A DNA stretch of 64,000 nt, taken from Methylorubrum sp. B1-46 (GTDB lineage: Bacteria > Pseudomonadota > Alphaproteobacteria > Rhizobiales > Beijerinckiaceae). Below, in pieces: positions 46,353-56,295 of the stretch. The stretch is from contig NZ_CP088247.1 of NCBI RefSeq assembly GCF_021117295.1, positions 4,603,001 through 4,667,000 of the forward strand, written 5' to 3'. The notes below the pieces were generated by a model. The model saw nothing but the letters and a program-made list of their open reading frames with translations, ran no database searches and was not told the origin of the DNA. The position numbers and the translations under genes were made by a program. Numbering within the stretch: position 1 is the first letter of the stretch; every line of letters begins with the position of its first letter.

Positions 46353-47638
46353 CAGTGGTTCGGTCCCTCGATCCGGTTCAGGCCGCCCATGTAGGGCTGG
46401 AGCACCGACGGGATCGTGACGCTGCCGTCGGGGTTCTGGTAGTTCTCCATCACGGCGATCAGCGCGCGGCCGACCGCGACGCCGGAGCCGTTGAGCGTGT
46501 GGACGAAGTTGACGCCCCTGCCCTCCTTGGCCCGGTAGCGCGCATTCATCCGCCGCGCCTGGAACTCGCCGCAGACCGAGCAGGACGAGATCTCCCGGTA
46601 GGTCTGCTGGCCCGGCACCCAGACCTCGATGTCGTAAGTCTTTTGGGAGGCAAAGCCCATGTCGCCGGTGCAGAGCGTCATGACGCGGTAGCTGAGATCG
46701 AGCTTCTTCAGCACGGCCTCGGCGCAGGCGAGCATCCGCTCGTGCTCCTCGTCCGACCTCTCCGGCGCGGTGATCGAGACCAGCTCGACCTTGTTGAACT
46801 GATGCTGGCGCAGCATGCCGCGGGTGTCGCGCCCCGCCGCCCCGGCCTCGGCGCGGAAGCAGGGGGTGAGCGCAGTGTAGCGGAGAGGCAGCTCGTCCTC
46901 GGCCAGAATGCTTTCGCGCACGAGGTTGGTGAGCGGGACTTCGGCCGTGGGGATCAGCCAGAAGCCGTCGCCAGCCGCGAACTGGTCGTCACGAAACTTC
47001 GGCAACTGCGCCGTGCCGAACATCGCTTCGTCGCGCACGAGGACGGGCGGGACAACTTCGGTGTAGCCATGCTCGCTCGTATGCAGGTCGAGCATGAACT
47101 GGCCGAGCGCCCGCTCCAGCCGGGCGAGCTGACCTTTCAGCACCACGAAGCGCGAACCGGAGAGTTTCGCGGCGGCCTCGAAATCCATCAGGCCGGTGGC
47201 TTCGCCGAGTTCGAAATGCTGGCGGCCTTCCGCCAGGCGCGCGCGAGAGGCGTCGAAGCGGCGGTACTCGACATTGCCGTGCTCGTCGGCGCCGGGGGGC
47301 ACATCCGCCTTCGGCCGGTTCGGGATCGCGGCGAGGCGCGCATCGAGGACCTTGGCCGCCTGCGCCTGCGCCGCTTCCAGGCCCGGCGCCTCTTCCTTCA
47401 GGCGGGCGACCTCGGCCATCAGTTCGGCGGCGCGGGCCTCGTCCTTCGCCTTCTTGGCGGCGCCGATCTCCTTGGACAGCGCGTTGCGCCGCTCCTGGGC
47501 CGCCTGCGCCGCCGAGACGGCGCCCTTGCGCGCATCGTCGAGGGCGATCAGCTCGGCGCTCAGGGGCGAGAGACCGCGGCGCTCCAGATCGCGGTCGAAG
47601 GCCTCCGGATTCTCGCGGATGGCGCGGATGTCGTGCAT
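46352..47638 (-). CDS. serS: Seryl-tRNA synthetase
   Basis: A 428-aa class II synthetase. The N-terminal coiled-coil tRNA-binding arm (about 25-105) starts after [22 protein letters not shown]. The catalytic core has motif 2 ([28 protein letters not shown], in parts) and motif 3 ([24 protein letters not shown]). It is the first gene of the serS-surE-pcm-nlpD-like operon. Confidence 0.97.
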   Translation of the reverse strand: MHDIRAIRENPEAFDRDLERRGLSPLSAELIALDDARKGAVSAAQAAQERRNALSKEIGAAKKAKDEARAAELMAEVARLKEEAPGLEAAQAQAAKVLDARLAAIPNRPKADVPPGADEHGNVEYRRFDASRARLAEGRQHFELGEATGLMDFEAAAKLSGSRFVVLKGQLARLERALGQFMLDLHTSEHGYTEVVPPVLVRDEAMFGTAQLPKFRDDQFAAGDGFWLIPTAEVPLTNLVRESILAEDELPLRYTALTPCFRAEAGAAGRDTRGMLRQHQFNKVELVSITAPERSDEEHERMLACAEAVLKKLDLSYRVMTLCTGDMGFASQKTYDIEVWVPGQQTYREISSCSVCGEFQARRMNARYRAKEGRGVNFVHTLNGSGVAVGRALIAVMENYQNPDGSVTIPSVLQPYMGGLNRIEGPNH

Positions 47639-48117
47639 ATCGGGGCTCTCGAGATCTTGTGCGCGCGAGGGCCCCGCTTTGCCGCATCGCCCCCCGCATC
47701 ACAAGAGTGGGTACGCTGGCGCGCGCCGGGTCGCGGGCATCCGATCCGGGTCGGCGGGGGTGCGCCGTACCGGATTTCCGATAAAATGAGCCGGGAGAGA
47801 GTGGCAAGGATCGCTGCGCATGATCCCGCCACTCCGGCTTGTGGATCACGGCGATCGGCACCACATCGTTGATAATCCCGGCACTTTTCCGCGCCTTTGA
47901 CGGGAGGCGGCCTCTCTCGGATACCGAGTTGGGCGTTCCTGAGAGCTATCTATGAGAAATATAAGTGTAGGGTCCGCTTGAATTGCGCCCAACGGATCGT
48001 CTATATCAAGGGCGTCGAACACGAGGGGCTCGGTGAACAAACGGCCACCACCTCAGTTCGAGGTGGGACGGTCCTGGGACCGACCTTCGTATTCAAATTG
48101 TCATCAGGAGACACGCC
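47639..48117. other. Divergent region serS / pqqA1 with structured leader
   Basis: This 479-bp region is without a supported gene. The right part (47930-48010) is unusually A/T-rich for this genome and holds the pqqA promoter candidate. After it come two hairpins in the untranslated leader: CCACCTC-AGTTC-GAGGTGG (48048-48066) and CGGTCC-TG-GGACCG (48069-48082). The left part holds the serS promoter. Confidence 0.5.
47978..48007 (+). promoter_or_regulatory. pqqA: Promoter candidate for the pqqA pair
   Basis: TTGAAT (47978-47983) and TATATC (48002-48007) with an 18-nt spacer lie about 110 bp before the first pqqA ATG, in an A/T-rich island. The resulting mRNA would carry a leader of roughly 100 nt with two hairpins. 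Confidence 0.5.
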
Positions 48118-48207
48118 ATGAAGTGGTCTGCCCCCGTCGTTGCCGAGATCTGCGTCGGCATGGAAGTCACCTCCTACGAGTCCGCCGAGATCGACACCTT
48201 CAACTGA
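48118..48207 (+). CDS. pqqA: PQQ precursor peptide PqqA, copy 1
   Basis: A 29-aa peptide beginning MKWSAPVVAEICVGMEVTSY, the PqqA signature. E16 and Y20 (E-x3-Y) are the residues joined and processed to pyrroloquinoline quinone, cofactor of methanol dehydrogenase. AGGAG lies 7 nt before the ATG. Copy 2, 62 bp downstream, encodes the same peptide. None of pqqB, C, D or E follows; the next gene converges from the other strand. Confidence 0.95.
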   Translation: MKWSAPVVAEICVGMEVTSYESAEIDTFN

Positions 48208-48217
48208 GAAGGTGCCG

Positions 48218-48232
48218 CCGGCTTCGAGCCGG
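48218..48232 (+). other. Hairpin between the two pqqA copies
   Basis: CCGGC-TTCGA-GCCGG forms a small hairpin 11 bp after the stop of copy 1, followed by a short T-rich stretch (CTTTCATTCATTC). It could weaken transcription into copy 2 or protect the 3' end of copy 1 mRNA. A similar CCGGA-CTCA-TCCGG follows copy 2. Confidence 0.4.
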
Positions 48233-48269
48233 TCCGGCTTTCATTCATTCGTCCAGCAGGAGAAACGTC

Positions 48270-48359
48270 ATGAAGTGGTCTGCTCCCGTCGTTGCCGAGA
48301 TCTGCGTCGGCATGGAAGTCACCTCCTACGAGTCCGCCGAGATCGACACCTTCAACTAA
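48270..48359 (+). CDS. pqqA: PQQ precursor peptide PqqA, copy 2
   Basis: A second 29-aa PqqA identical in peptide sequence to copy 1. The DNA differs by a synonymous change in codon 5 (GCC to GCT) and the stop (TGA to TAA). The 13-bp ribosome-site region is also nearly the same (CAGGAG plus 7 nt). Such near-identity indicates a recent tandem duplication or gene conversion. It is ended by a strong terminator, so the two genes form a stand-alone transcription unit. Confidence 0.95.
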   Translation: MKWSAPVVAEICVGMEVTSYESAEIDTFN

Positions 48360-48393
48360 GAAGGCTGTCGCCGGACTCATCCGGTGAGATCGA

Positions 48394-48428
48394 GGGCGTC
48401 ACCCGAACAGGGTGGCGCCCTTTTCGTT
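48394..48428 (+). terminator. Rho-independent terminator after pqqA2
   Basis: Stem GGGCGTCACCC / GGGTGGCGCCC (11 bp with one G-T wobble), loop GAACA, then TTTTCGTTT. It closes the pqqA transcription unit. Confidence 0.85.
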
Positions 48429-48445
48429 TGCAATGACGCGGCGAG

Positions 48446-48495
48446 AAGCATGAAGGCCGAAGGGTTCTTGGCTGAACCCTTCGGCCTTCATGCTT
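48446..48495. terminator. Perfect 22-bp inverted repeat between pqqA2 and ldtR
   Basis: Arms from 48446-48467 and 48474-48495 pair perfectly over 22 bp (starting AAGCATGAAGGCC) around a 6-nt loop TTGGCT, with TTT after the right arm. It is longer than a usual terminator. It may end ldtR transcripts from the right as well as read-through from pqqA. Confidence 0.6.
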
Positions 48496-48525
48496 TCGGA
48501 ATTGCTCGGTTCGAGGCTTCCTGCA

Positions 48526-48560
48526 CCCGTCATCGCCTCGCTGACGCTCGCGATGACGGG
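48526..48560. repeat. Short REP-like hairpin, copy 1
   Basis: CCCGTCATCGC (48526-48536) and GCGATGACGGG (48550-48560) flank a 13-nt loop. Nearly the same hairpin, CCGTCATCGC...GCGATGACGG, occurs at 61904-61938 next to the P1 peptidase gene. Here it lies 31 bp past the ldtR stop. Confidence 0.6.
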
Positions 48561-48591
48561 AAAAGTCTGCATCAATCCTCGGGAGGGTCGA

Positions 48592-49110
48592 TCACAGCCG
48601 GTAGCGGATCTGGTCGGTCCAGAAGCGCTCCAGGCGGGAGAGCGCGAGGTTGAGACGGCCGAAATCGTCCTCGGAGATGCCGCCGATCGGCTGGATCGTG
48701 CGGGCGTGCTTGTCGTAGAGGCCCTGGATCAGGTCGTGGACCTCGCGGCCCTTCGGGGTCAGGCTGATGCGCACCGAGCGCCGGTCGGTCTTGGAGCGGG
48801 CGTGGTGCAGGAAGCCGGCCTCGACCAGCTTCTTGACGTTGTAGGACACGTTCGAGCCGAGATAGTAGCCCTTGGAGCGCAGCTCGCTCGCGGTCAGCTC
48901 CTTGTCGCCGATGTTGTAGAGCAGTAGCGCCTGGACGCTGTTGACGTCCTCCCGGCCACGCCGGTCGAACTCGTCCTTGATGACGTCGAGGAGGCGGCGG
49001 TGCAGCCGCTCCACGAGGTGCAGCGCCTCGAGATAGGAGCCGGCGGCGCCCTGGGCTTCGGGGGCGGCGTCGGTGGTCTTGAGGGCGGTGTTGGCGGCCT
49101 TCGTGCTCAT
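48592..49110 (-). CDS. ldtR: MarR-family regulator LdtR
   Basis: A 172-aa winged-helix protein. The family-specific N-terminal stretch is SYLEALHLVERLHRRLLDVIKDEFDRRG (in parts), followed by VNSVQALLLYNIGDKELTASEL, GYYLGSNVSYNVKKLVEAGF and the wing HHARSKTDRRSVRISLTPKG. This pattern matches LdtR of Rhizobiales, known to control an L,D-transpeptidase and osmotic tolerance. A palindromic site lies upstream. The first about 25 residues are low-complexity. Confidence 0.88.
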   Translation of the reverse strand: MSTKAANTALKTTDAAPEAQGAAGSYLEALHLVERLHRRLLDVIKDEFDRRGREDVNSVQALLLYNIGDKELTASELRSKGYYLGSNVSYNVKKLVEAGFLHHARSKTDRRSVRISLTPKGREVHDLIQGLYDKHARTIQPIGGISEDDFGRLNLALSRLERFWTDQIRYRL

Positions 49111-49220
49111 CGTGATGCCTTCCTGTCGATTCGTGCCGGCTCTTGCTGGCCGGCCTCGCTTATGAGGTGAACCTAGCCCCCACCGATGAAAGCCGATTTA
49201 AGCGACAGGATGAACTCGCG

Positions 49221-49240
49221 ATTTACTTCTGTCGGTAAAT
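49221..49240. promoter_or_regulatory. Palindromic operator candidate upstream of ldtR
   Basis: ATTTAC-TTCTGTCG-GTAAAT is a 6-8-6 inverted repeat about 110 bp before the ldtR start. A related half-site, ATTTAAGCGACAG, lies at 49196-49208, with CGACAG / CTGTCG 26 bp apart. This suggests an autoregulatory MarR-type site; it is inference. Confidence 0.4.
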
Positions 49241-49271
49241 GCAAAATGAAACGATGATGTTGACCTCTTGT

Positions 49272-49739
49272 TCAGCCTACATCGCGGGCCGCCAGCCAGG
49301 ATAACACGAAGTAAACGGCGACAATGCTTGCCTGCACTGCGATCAGCGGCATCGACATCGGCAGGAGCTGCGGCGTCAGCAGGGCCAGCGTCAGCGCCGA
49401 GGTCGCGGCGAGCAGCCAGACCACCCCGCCCCAGGCGCTCGTCAGCCACAGGCCGACCGCCGCCACGAAGTCGATCACCGCGAAGTAGACGATCGCCGAT
49501 TGCCGGCCCATCGGCAGGTCGGCGAACGGCGTCCGGCCGGGGATCAGGTCCAGGATCTCGCCCCAGGTGGCGAGCCCCTTGGCGAGCCAGATCAGGGCGG
49601 TGATCCGCATGAACCAGACCAGCACCACGTCCCAGCGGGTCTGCGCCCGCGGGGCGGTGCCCTCGATCCGGTCGCCGTTCCCGGCACTTGCCCGCCCGCG
49701 TCCGTCGAGGGTGGTGCCGACCTTGGCGAGCGCCTTCAC
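49272..49739 (-). CDS. Small four-helix membrane protein of unknown function (DUF6163-like)
   Basis: A 155-aa protein with four predicted membrane segments (VLVWFMRITALIWLAKGLATW, IVYFAVIDFVAAVGLWL, VVWLLAATSALTLALL and LIAVQASIVAVYFVLSWLA) after a 35-residue hydrophilic start. It resembles the small DUF6163-type proteins found in Rhizobiales, though I cannot confirm the family. The GTG start overlaps the stop of the hydrolase gene (GTGA), so it is translationally coupled to it. Confidence 0.65.
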   Translation of the reverse strand: MKALAKVGTTLDGRGRASAGNGDRIEGTAPRAQTRWDVVLVWFMRITALIWLAKGLATWGEILDLIPGRTPFADLPMGRQSAIVYFAVIDFVAAVGLWLTSAWGGVVWLLAATSALTLALLTPQLLPMSMPLIAVQASIVAVYFVLSWLAARDVG

Positions 49740-50917
49740 GACCGGATTCCCGCGGCCGGCGCTGCGTCGCGCGGGCCCTGGCTGCCGTCGAAGCGCGGCT
49801 CGGCGGGATCGGGCGGGTCGAAGGCGGTCTCGATCGCCGCGCCGTCGACGTCGTCCAGGGTGGCGGGTTGCCAGGCCGGCCGGTTGTCCTTGTCGATGAT
49901 CACCGCCCGCACGCCCTCGTAGAAATCATGGCCGCGCATCACCCGTTCGGCCAGCCGGTACTCGGCGAGCAGGGCCTCGGCGAATCCGAGTTCGCCGCCC
50001 CGGCGCATCAGCGCCTGGGCGATGGTCAGGCTCGTGGGCGAGCGGGTGCGGATCGTCTTCGCGCTCGCCGCCGCGAAGGCGGAGCCCTCCCCCGCCGCCG
50101 CGTCGAGGCGGGCGACCACCTCCGCGACGGTGTCGGCGGAAAAGCAGGCATCGATCAGCGTCCGCTCGGCAACGAGGGGGCCGGTCTCCGGTGTCGGCGC
50201 ATCGAGGCCCTCGAAGGCGCGGGCGATCGCCCCGCCGCCCGCGAGCCGCTCGATGAGGGTCTCGAAATCGGCCGCCCGCGCCGCGTGGGTCGCGAGCCCC
50301 ACGGCCAGCGCGTCGCCCGCGCTGATCCGGGCGCCCGTGAGCGCGAGGTAGCGCCCGGTGTAGCCGGGCAGGCGCGGCAGGGCGTAGGTCGCGCCGACAT
50401 CGGGGAAGAAGCCGATGCCGGTCTCGGGCATGGCGAAGCTGTAGCTCTCGGCGGCCACCCGCACGTCGCCGTGGAGCGAGAGGCCGACCCCCCCACCCAT
50501 GACGATGCCCTCGATCAGGGCGATGTAGGGCTTCGGAAAGGTCTTCACGGTGGCGTCGAGCCAGTATTCCCCGCGCCAGAACGCCATCACGTCGGCGTGG
50601 CGCCCGGCCCGGCCGAGCGCGTGGATCTGACGGATGTCGCCGCCGGCGCAGAAGGCGCGCCCGCCCGAGCCGCGCACCACCACCCGGGTGACCCGCGCAT
50701 CCGCGGCCCAGGCCCGGAGTTGGCGGTGCATCGCCTCCACCATCGGCAGGGTCAGGGCATTGAGCGCCTTCGGCCGCTTCAGGGTGATCAGCCCGGCCTC
50801 TCCGCGGGTCTCGAAGGCGATGTCGGGCTCGGCCAATTCCGCGCGCACGTCCTCTCGCGAGATCGCTTGCCCGCTCTCTTGCCCGCTTCCTTGCCCGCTC
50901 CCTCGCCCGCCCGACAT
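49736..50917 (-). CDS. 3-hydroxyisobutyryl-CoA hydrolase / enoyl-CoA hydratase family
   Basis: A 393-aa crotonase-fold enzyme, longer than ordinary hydratases and of HIBCH length. It has the oxyanion-hole GRAFCAGGDIRQIHALGR, KPYIALIEGIVMGGGVGLSLHGDVRVA (in parts), and the catalytic E/D region FAMPETGIGFFPDVGATYALPRLPGYTG. It hydrolyses 3-hydroxyisobutyryl-CoA in valine breakdown. The ATG at 50917 follows GGAG; another at 50950 is possible. The first 30 residues are Gly/Ser/Gln repeats (GSGQGSGQESGQ). Confidence 0.85.
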   Translation of the reverse strand: MSGGRGSGQGSGQESGQAISREDVRAELAEPDIAFETRGEAGLITLKRPKALNALTLPMVEAMHRQLRAWAADARVTRVVVRGSGGRAFCAGGDIRQIHALGRAGRHADVMAFWRGEYWLDATVKTFPKPYIALIEGIVMGGGVGLSLHGDVRVAAESYSFAMPETGIGFFPDVGATYALPRLPGYTGRYLALTGARISAGDALAVGLATHAARAADFETLIERLAGGGAIARAFEGLDAPTPETGPLVAERTLIDACFSADTVAEVVARLDAAAGEGSAFAAASAKTIRTRSPTSLTIAQALMRRGGELGFAEALLAEYRLAERVMRGHDFYEGVRAVIIDKDNRPAWQPATLDDVDGAAIETAFDPPDPAEPRFDGSQGPRDAAPAAGIRS

Positions 50918-51126
50918 TCCGCGCTCCACCGCCGTGCTCCACTCCGCCATGCCGCCCCCCGCGCGGATGTCCGCTGCGCGGCCGCGCGGGCCCCTTAGAC
51001 GAACTCCCGGCGGCAGCGTCAACGCTGCGCGGCGATGCCTTCCGCCCTGCGTTGTTTGGCATTTTATTCACATTTGTTTGGTTAGCTTTTCTTCATGAGC
51101 GCAAGCCCCGTTGCCGGGTGGAGTCG

Positions 51127-53235
51127 ATGAGCTGCCCCTATCTCGATCCGCTGCCGGCCGATCTGGGCGAGATCGAGCCGCTGTCGTTTGCAAAGATGAT
51201 CGAGGTTCTCCCCATCGGCGCGATGACCTGCGACCTGAGGACCTTTACGATCGACTACGCGAATGCCTGCTCGATCCAACTCCTGCACACCATCCGCGAC
51301 TCGCTGGATTTCGATCCGGAGCAGATCGTCGGAACATGCATCGACGTCTTCCACCGCCACCCCGGCTATCAGCGCGGACTGCTCTCCAACCCTGACGCCC
51401 TGCCCCACAAGGCCCGCATCCGCTTCGGCGAAGAGTGGCTCGACCTGCACATCCATCCGCTGCCGGACTCGCAGGGGCGCGTCGTGCGCGCGCTGCTGGT
51501 CTGGGCGATCGCGACCGCGGAGGTGGCCAAGGAGCACGAGGAGTACAAGCTCCTTCGCATGATCGACGACATGCCGGTGGCGGTGATGACGGTCGATCCG
51601 GCGAGCTTTGCGATCACCTACATGAACGAGACCTCGAAGCGCACGCTCTCGCAAATCGAGAACCTGCTGCCGGTCAAGCCGGACGCCCTGCTCGGCCAGT
51701 CGATCGACATCTTCCACCGCCACCCGGAGCACCAGCGCCGCCTCCTGGCCGATCCGCGCAACCTGCCCCATCGCGCCCAGATCAAGCTCGGACCCGAGGT
51801 GCTGGATCTGCAGGTCTCCGCGGTGACGGGGACGAGCGGCGACTATATCGGTCCGATGCTGACGTGGTCGGTGATCACCCACCAGGTCGCTGCCGAAGCG
51901 CGGATCCAGCAGCTCGCCCACTACGATACCCTCACAGGGCTGGCCAACCGCACCACCTTCCGCGAGCATCTGGAGGCCGCCCTCAGCCGGCCGCAGCCCT
52001 GCCACGGGCTTCTGTTCATCGACCTCGACGGCTTCAAGCTCGTCAATGACGCCAACGGCCATCTCGTCGGCGACGCATTGCTGAAGCGGGTCGCCGACCG
52101 GCTGCGGGGGCATTGCCGCAGCCCGGAGGTGACCGTCGCGCGCCTCGGCGGCGACGAGTTCGCGATCCTGATCCTGGGCGGCGACACGAGGGCGGCGATG
52201 GACCTCGCCGAAGCCCTGGTGGAAGCGCTGGTCGCGCCCTTCCTGGTCGAGGACGAGCGGCGCTTGCAGATCGGCGCGAGTATCGGCATCGCGGTCGCAC
52301 CCCTGCACGGGACCGACTCGGAAACGCTGCTCTCGCGCGCCGACATGGCGCTCTACGCGGCGAAAGCTGCCGGCAAGAACACCTTCCGCGTCTTCCAGCC
52401 GGAGATGGAGCAGCGGATGACGCAGCGGGTCCGCCTGGAGGCGAAGCTGCGGCAGGCGCTCGAAGAGAAGAACGGCCTGTTCCTGTTCTACCAGCCGATC
52501 ACGGATATCCGCACCGGCCGGGTGACGGCGCGCGAGGGGCTGATCCGCTGGCACCATTCGGCGCGCGGCTGGATCTCGCCCGGCGATTTCATCCCGATCG
52601 CCGAGGAGAGCGGGCTGATCGACGAGATCGGGACCTGGGTGCTGCATCGCGCCTGCACGGATGCGATGAGCTGGGAGGACGAGGCGCGGGTCGCGGTCAA
52701 CGTCTCGCCGCGCCAGCTCGGCACCGGTCGTCTGCTCCAGGCCGTGCTCGCCGCCCTCGTGGCCAGCGGCCTGCCGCCGCAACGCCTCGAACTCGAAGTG
52801 ACCGAGAGCGCGCTGCTCAACGATCACGTCGATTGCATGGGCGAGCTGCGCCGGGTCCGCGGCCTGGGCGTGCGCATCGCGCTCGACGATTTCGGCACCG
52901 GCTTCTCGTCCCTGGCGCATCTGCGCGCCTTTCCGTTCGACAAGATCAAGATCGACGGCTCGTTCGTGCGCGACGCGACCAGCCGCCCGGATTGCGCAGC
53001 GATCGTCGGGGTCGTCGCGGATCTCGGCCGCCGCCTCGGGGTGACGACGGTGGCCGAAGGCGTCGAGACCGCAGCCCATCTGGCCCTCGTCACCGCGGAG
53101 GGCTGCAGCGAGGTTCAGGGCTACCTGCTCGGCCGTCCCGCGCCGCATCCGCGCGATGTCGCGACCATCGAAGGTCTCGTGGCGCACGCGGCCTATGTGC
53201 CGGAGGAGCCGAACGCCGACAACGAGGCCGCGTGA
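51127..53235 (+). CDS. PAS-PAS-GGDEF-EAL cyclic-di-GMP signalling protein
   Basis: A 702-aa soluble protein. Two related PAS domains (about 15-135 and 145-265) each contain IDVFHRHPGYQRGLL or IDIFHRHPEHQRRLL, a haem- or aerotaxis-type PAS variant. The GGDEF domain (about 275-430) has an intact LGGDEFAIL but RSPE at the inhibitory-site position. The EAL domain (about 445-690) has EGL at E470 in place of EAL, with NVSPRQL, LEVTES, DDFGTGFSS, KIDGSFV and AEGVET intact. Either cyclase or phosphodiesterase activity is possible. Confidence 0.9.
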   Translation: MSCPYLDPLPADLGEIEPLSFAKMIEVLPIGAMTCDLRTFTIDYANACSIQLLHTIRDSLDFDPEQIVGTCIDVFHRHPGYQRGLLSNPDALPHKARIRFGEEWLDLHIHPLPDSQGRVVRALLVWAIATAEVAKEHEEYKLLRMIDDMPVAVMTVDPASFAITYMNETSKRTLSQIENLLPVKPDALLGQSIDIFHRHPEHQRRLLADPRNLPHRAQIKLGPEVLDLQVSAVTGTSGDYIGPMLTWSVITHQVAAEARIQQLAHYDTLTGLANRTTFREHLEAALSRPQPCHGLLFIDLDGFKLVNDANGHLVGDALLKRVADRLRGHCRSPEVTVARLGGDEFAILILGGDTRAAMDLAEALVEALVAPFLVEDERRLQIGASIGIAVAPLHGTDSETLLSRADMALYAAKAAGKNTFRVFQPEMEQRMTQRVRLEAKLRQALEEKNGLFLFYQPITDIRTGRVTAREGLIRWHHSARGWISPGDFIPIAEESGLIDEIGTWVLHRACTDAMSWEDEARVAVNVSPRQLGTGRLLQAVLAALVASGLPPQRLELEVTESALLNDHVDCMGELRRVRGLGVRIALDDFGTGFSSLAHLRAFPFDKIKIDGSFVRDATSRPDCAAIVGVVADLGRRLGVTTVAEGVETAAHLALVTAEGCSEVQGYLLGRPAPHPRDVATIEGLVAHAAYVPEEPNADNEAA

Positions 53236-53542
53236 CGACACCAACGGCGAAGGGCATGTGCGCGTCTCGCAGGCGGTCGGCTCCGACCTCGTCCACGCCC
53301 GAACCGAAACCGCATCGATCCAAGCGCATCAAGCTGAATGCGGCTCTGAGTTCTCTCATGATGCGCGTTGCTGCGGCAAACCGGTGTTCACCTCTCCGGC
53401 AGCCGCTTTAGGGTGTCACAACGCGCGCATTTGTTGTTGAGCCCTGCCCGTATCTTCTGCACCTTCGAAGGGCGGGGCGATGGTGCTTGGCCCATCGAGG
53501 CCGCGCGGACCGACGTCCCGGACGAGGCGGAAGGGATGGACG
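53236..53542. other. Intergenic region after the GGDEF-EAL gene
   Basis: 307 bp with no supported gene. It has moderately A/T-richer stretches (near 53270-53400 and GCGCATTTGTTGTTGAG near 53424) that may contain the promoter of the DUF6894 gene. No clear hairpin is seen. Confidence 0.35.
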
Positions 53543-55217
<1,675 letters not shown>

Positions 55218-55245
55218 TCGGCCTGCCTGCGGGAATCGGACGAAC

Positions 55246-55659
55246 ATGCCTCGGCGGCGTCCTCACGGCCGCGTCGCGGCGTTGCTGGGGGCCCTCGCTT
55301 TCTGGCTCGTGGCCGGATCCGGCTGCGACACGGCGCTCGATGCGCACCGGGCGACTCTCTGCCGCCGGGCGGTGCCGGCGCTCGCCCCGCCCGGCGCCGA
55401 GATCGACCTGCTGCGGGTCGGGCCGGGCGCGAGAAGCGGCAGCGTGCGCGTCGATTACCGCCTCACGGGCGGATCCGGATCGCTGCCGAAGGCCGAGGCG
55501 ACGCGGCCCCGCCATCTCGTCTGCCAGTTCGGCGCGGGCGACGACCTCACCGCGCTGACCACCGAGCAGGGGCCGGTGAACGGCGCCTCGCTCTACCTGC
55601 TCAGGCGTTACTATCTGGCGACGCCCGAGGCGGAGGCCGCCGATCCCGGCGCCAAGTGA
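55246..55659 (+). CDS. Hypothetical lipoprotein
   Basis: A 137-aa product. Basic MPRRRPHGR is followed by the hydrophobic VAALLGALAFWLVAGSGC, ending in a lipobox-like AGSGC (C27). The rest is small, soluble, with three more cysteines (LCRRAV, VCQF) and no recognised domain. It lies 28 bp after hemB and could be in the same transcript. Family unknown. Confidence 0.6.
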   Translation: MPRRRPHGRVAALLGALAFWLVAGSGCDTALDAHRATLCRRAVPALAPPGAEIDLLRVGPGARSGSVRVDYRLTGGSGSLPKAEATRPRHLVCQFGAGDDLTALTTEQGPVNGASLYLLRRYYLATPEAEAADPGAK

Positions 55660-55800
55660 GTGAGCCGAGTGAGGGCGTCACGTCGAGGGTGTCACGCCCT
55701 GTCCCGCTCTTGGTTTCGGCTCTCGGTCCCGCTCTTGGCAGCGCCGCACCGTCTCCCCACTTGACCGGATGTGCAAGCAACGGTCGAGGACATACCGGCC

Positions 55801-56295
55801 ATGACGGATTTTCAGCCCGGTTATCACCCCGGCTACACCAACCCGGCGGGGATGCAGGGCTCCGGCGGCTTTCCCGTACCCTATGTGCGGGCGAGCCTCG
55901 GCGGACGCACGGTCGCCTACCTGCTCGACCTCGCCTTCATCTTCGTGTTCACCGCCGTGCTCGCCACCGCCATCGCCATCCTCGGCGTCCTCACCTTCGG
56001 CTTCGCCTGGATGCTGTTCCCGATCCTCGGCATCAGCGGCATCCTCTACAGCGCGATCACCGTCGGCGGCCCGAAACAGAGCACGCTCGGCATGCGCATG
56101 CTCGGCCTGCGGGTGGTGGCGCCCGAGAGCGGCCGCCCGGTCGACGTCCTGACGGCGGCGATTCACGCGCTGCTGTTCTATGTGGCGATCTCGACCTTCC
56201 TGCTCTGGTGCCTCGACGTCCTGTTCGGCTTCGTCCGCTCCGACCGGCGCCTCGGCCACGACCTGCTGCTTGGCCTTGCAGTGGTGCGCGACTGA
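55801..56295 (+). CDS. RDD family membrane protein
   Basis: A 164-aa protein. The N-terminal tail is Gly/Pro/Tyr-rich (FQPGYHPGYTNPAG). The RDD domain contains GGRTVAYLLDLAFIFVF, GPKQSTLGMRMLGLRVV and SDRRLGHDLLLGLAVV, with three membrane helices. RDD proteins are poorly understood and may be transporters or ion channels. The ATG at 55801 fits the usual short N-terminus. Confidence 0.88.
   Translation: MTDFQPGYHPGYTNPAGMQGSGGFPVPYVRASLGGRTVAYLLDLAFIFVFTAVLATAIAILGVLTFGFAWMLFPILGISGILYSAITVGGPKQSTLGMRMLGLRVVAPESGRPVDVLTAAIHALLFYVAISTFLLWCLDVLFGFVRSDRRLGHDLLLGLAVVRD

Noticed and set aside
51082..53244. 720-aa minus-strand open frame
   Set aside because: It is antisense to the PAS-GGDEF-EAL gene; its composition is typical of a shadow frame and no domain is recognisable.
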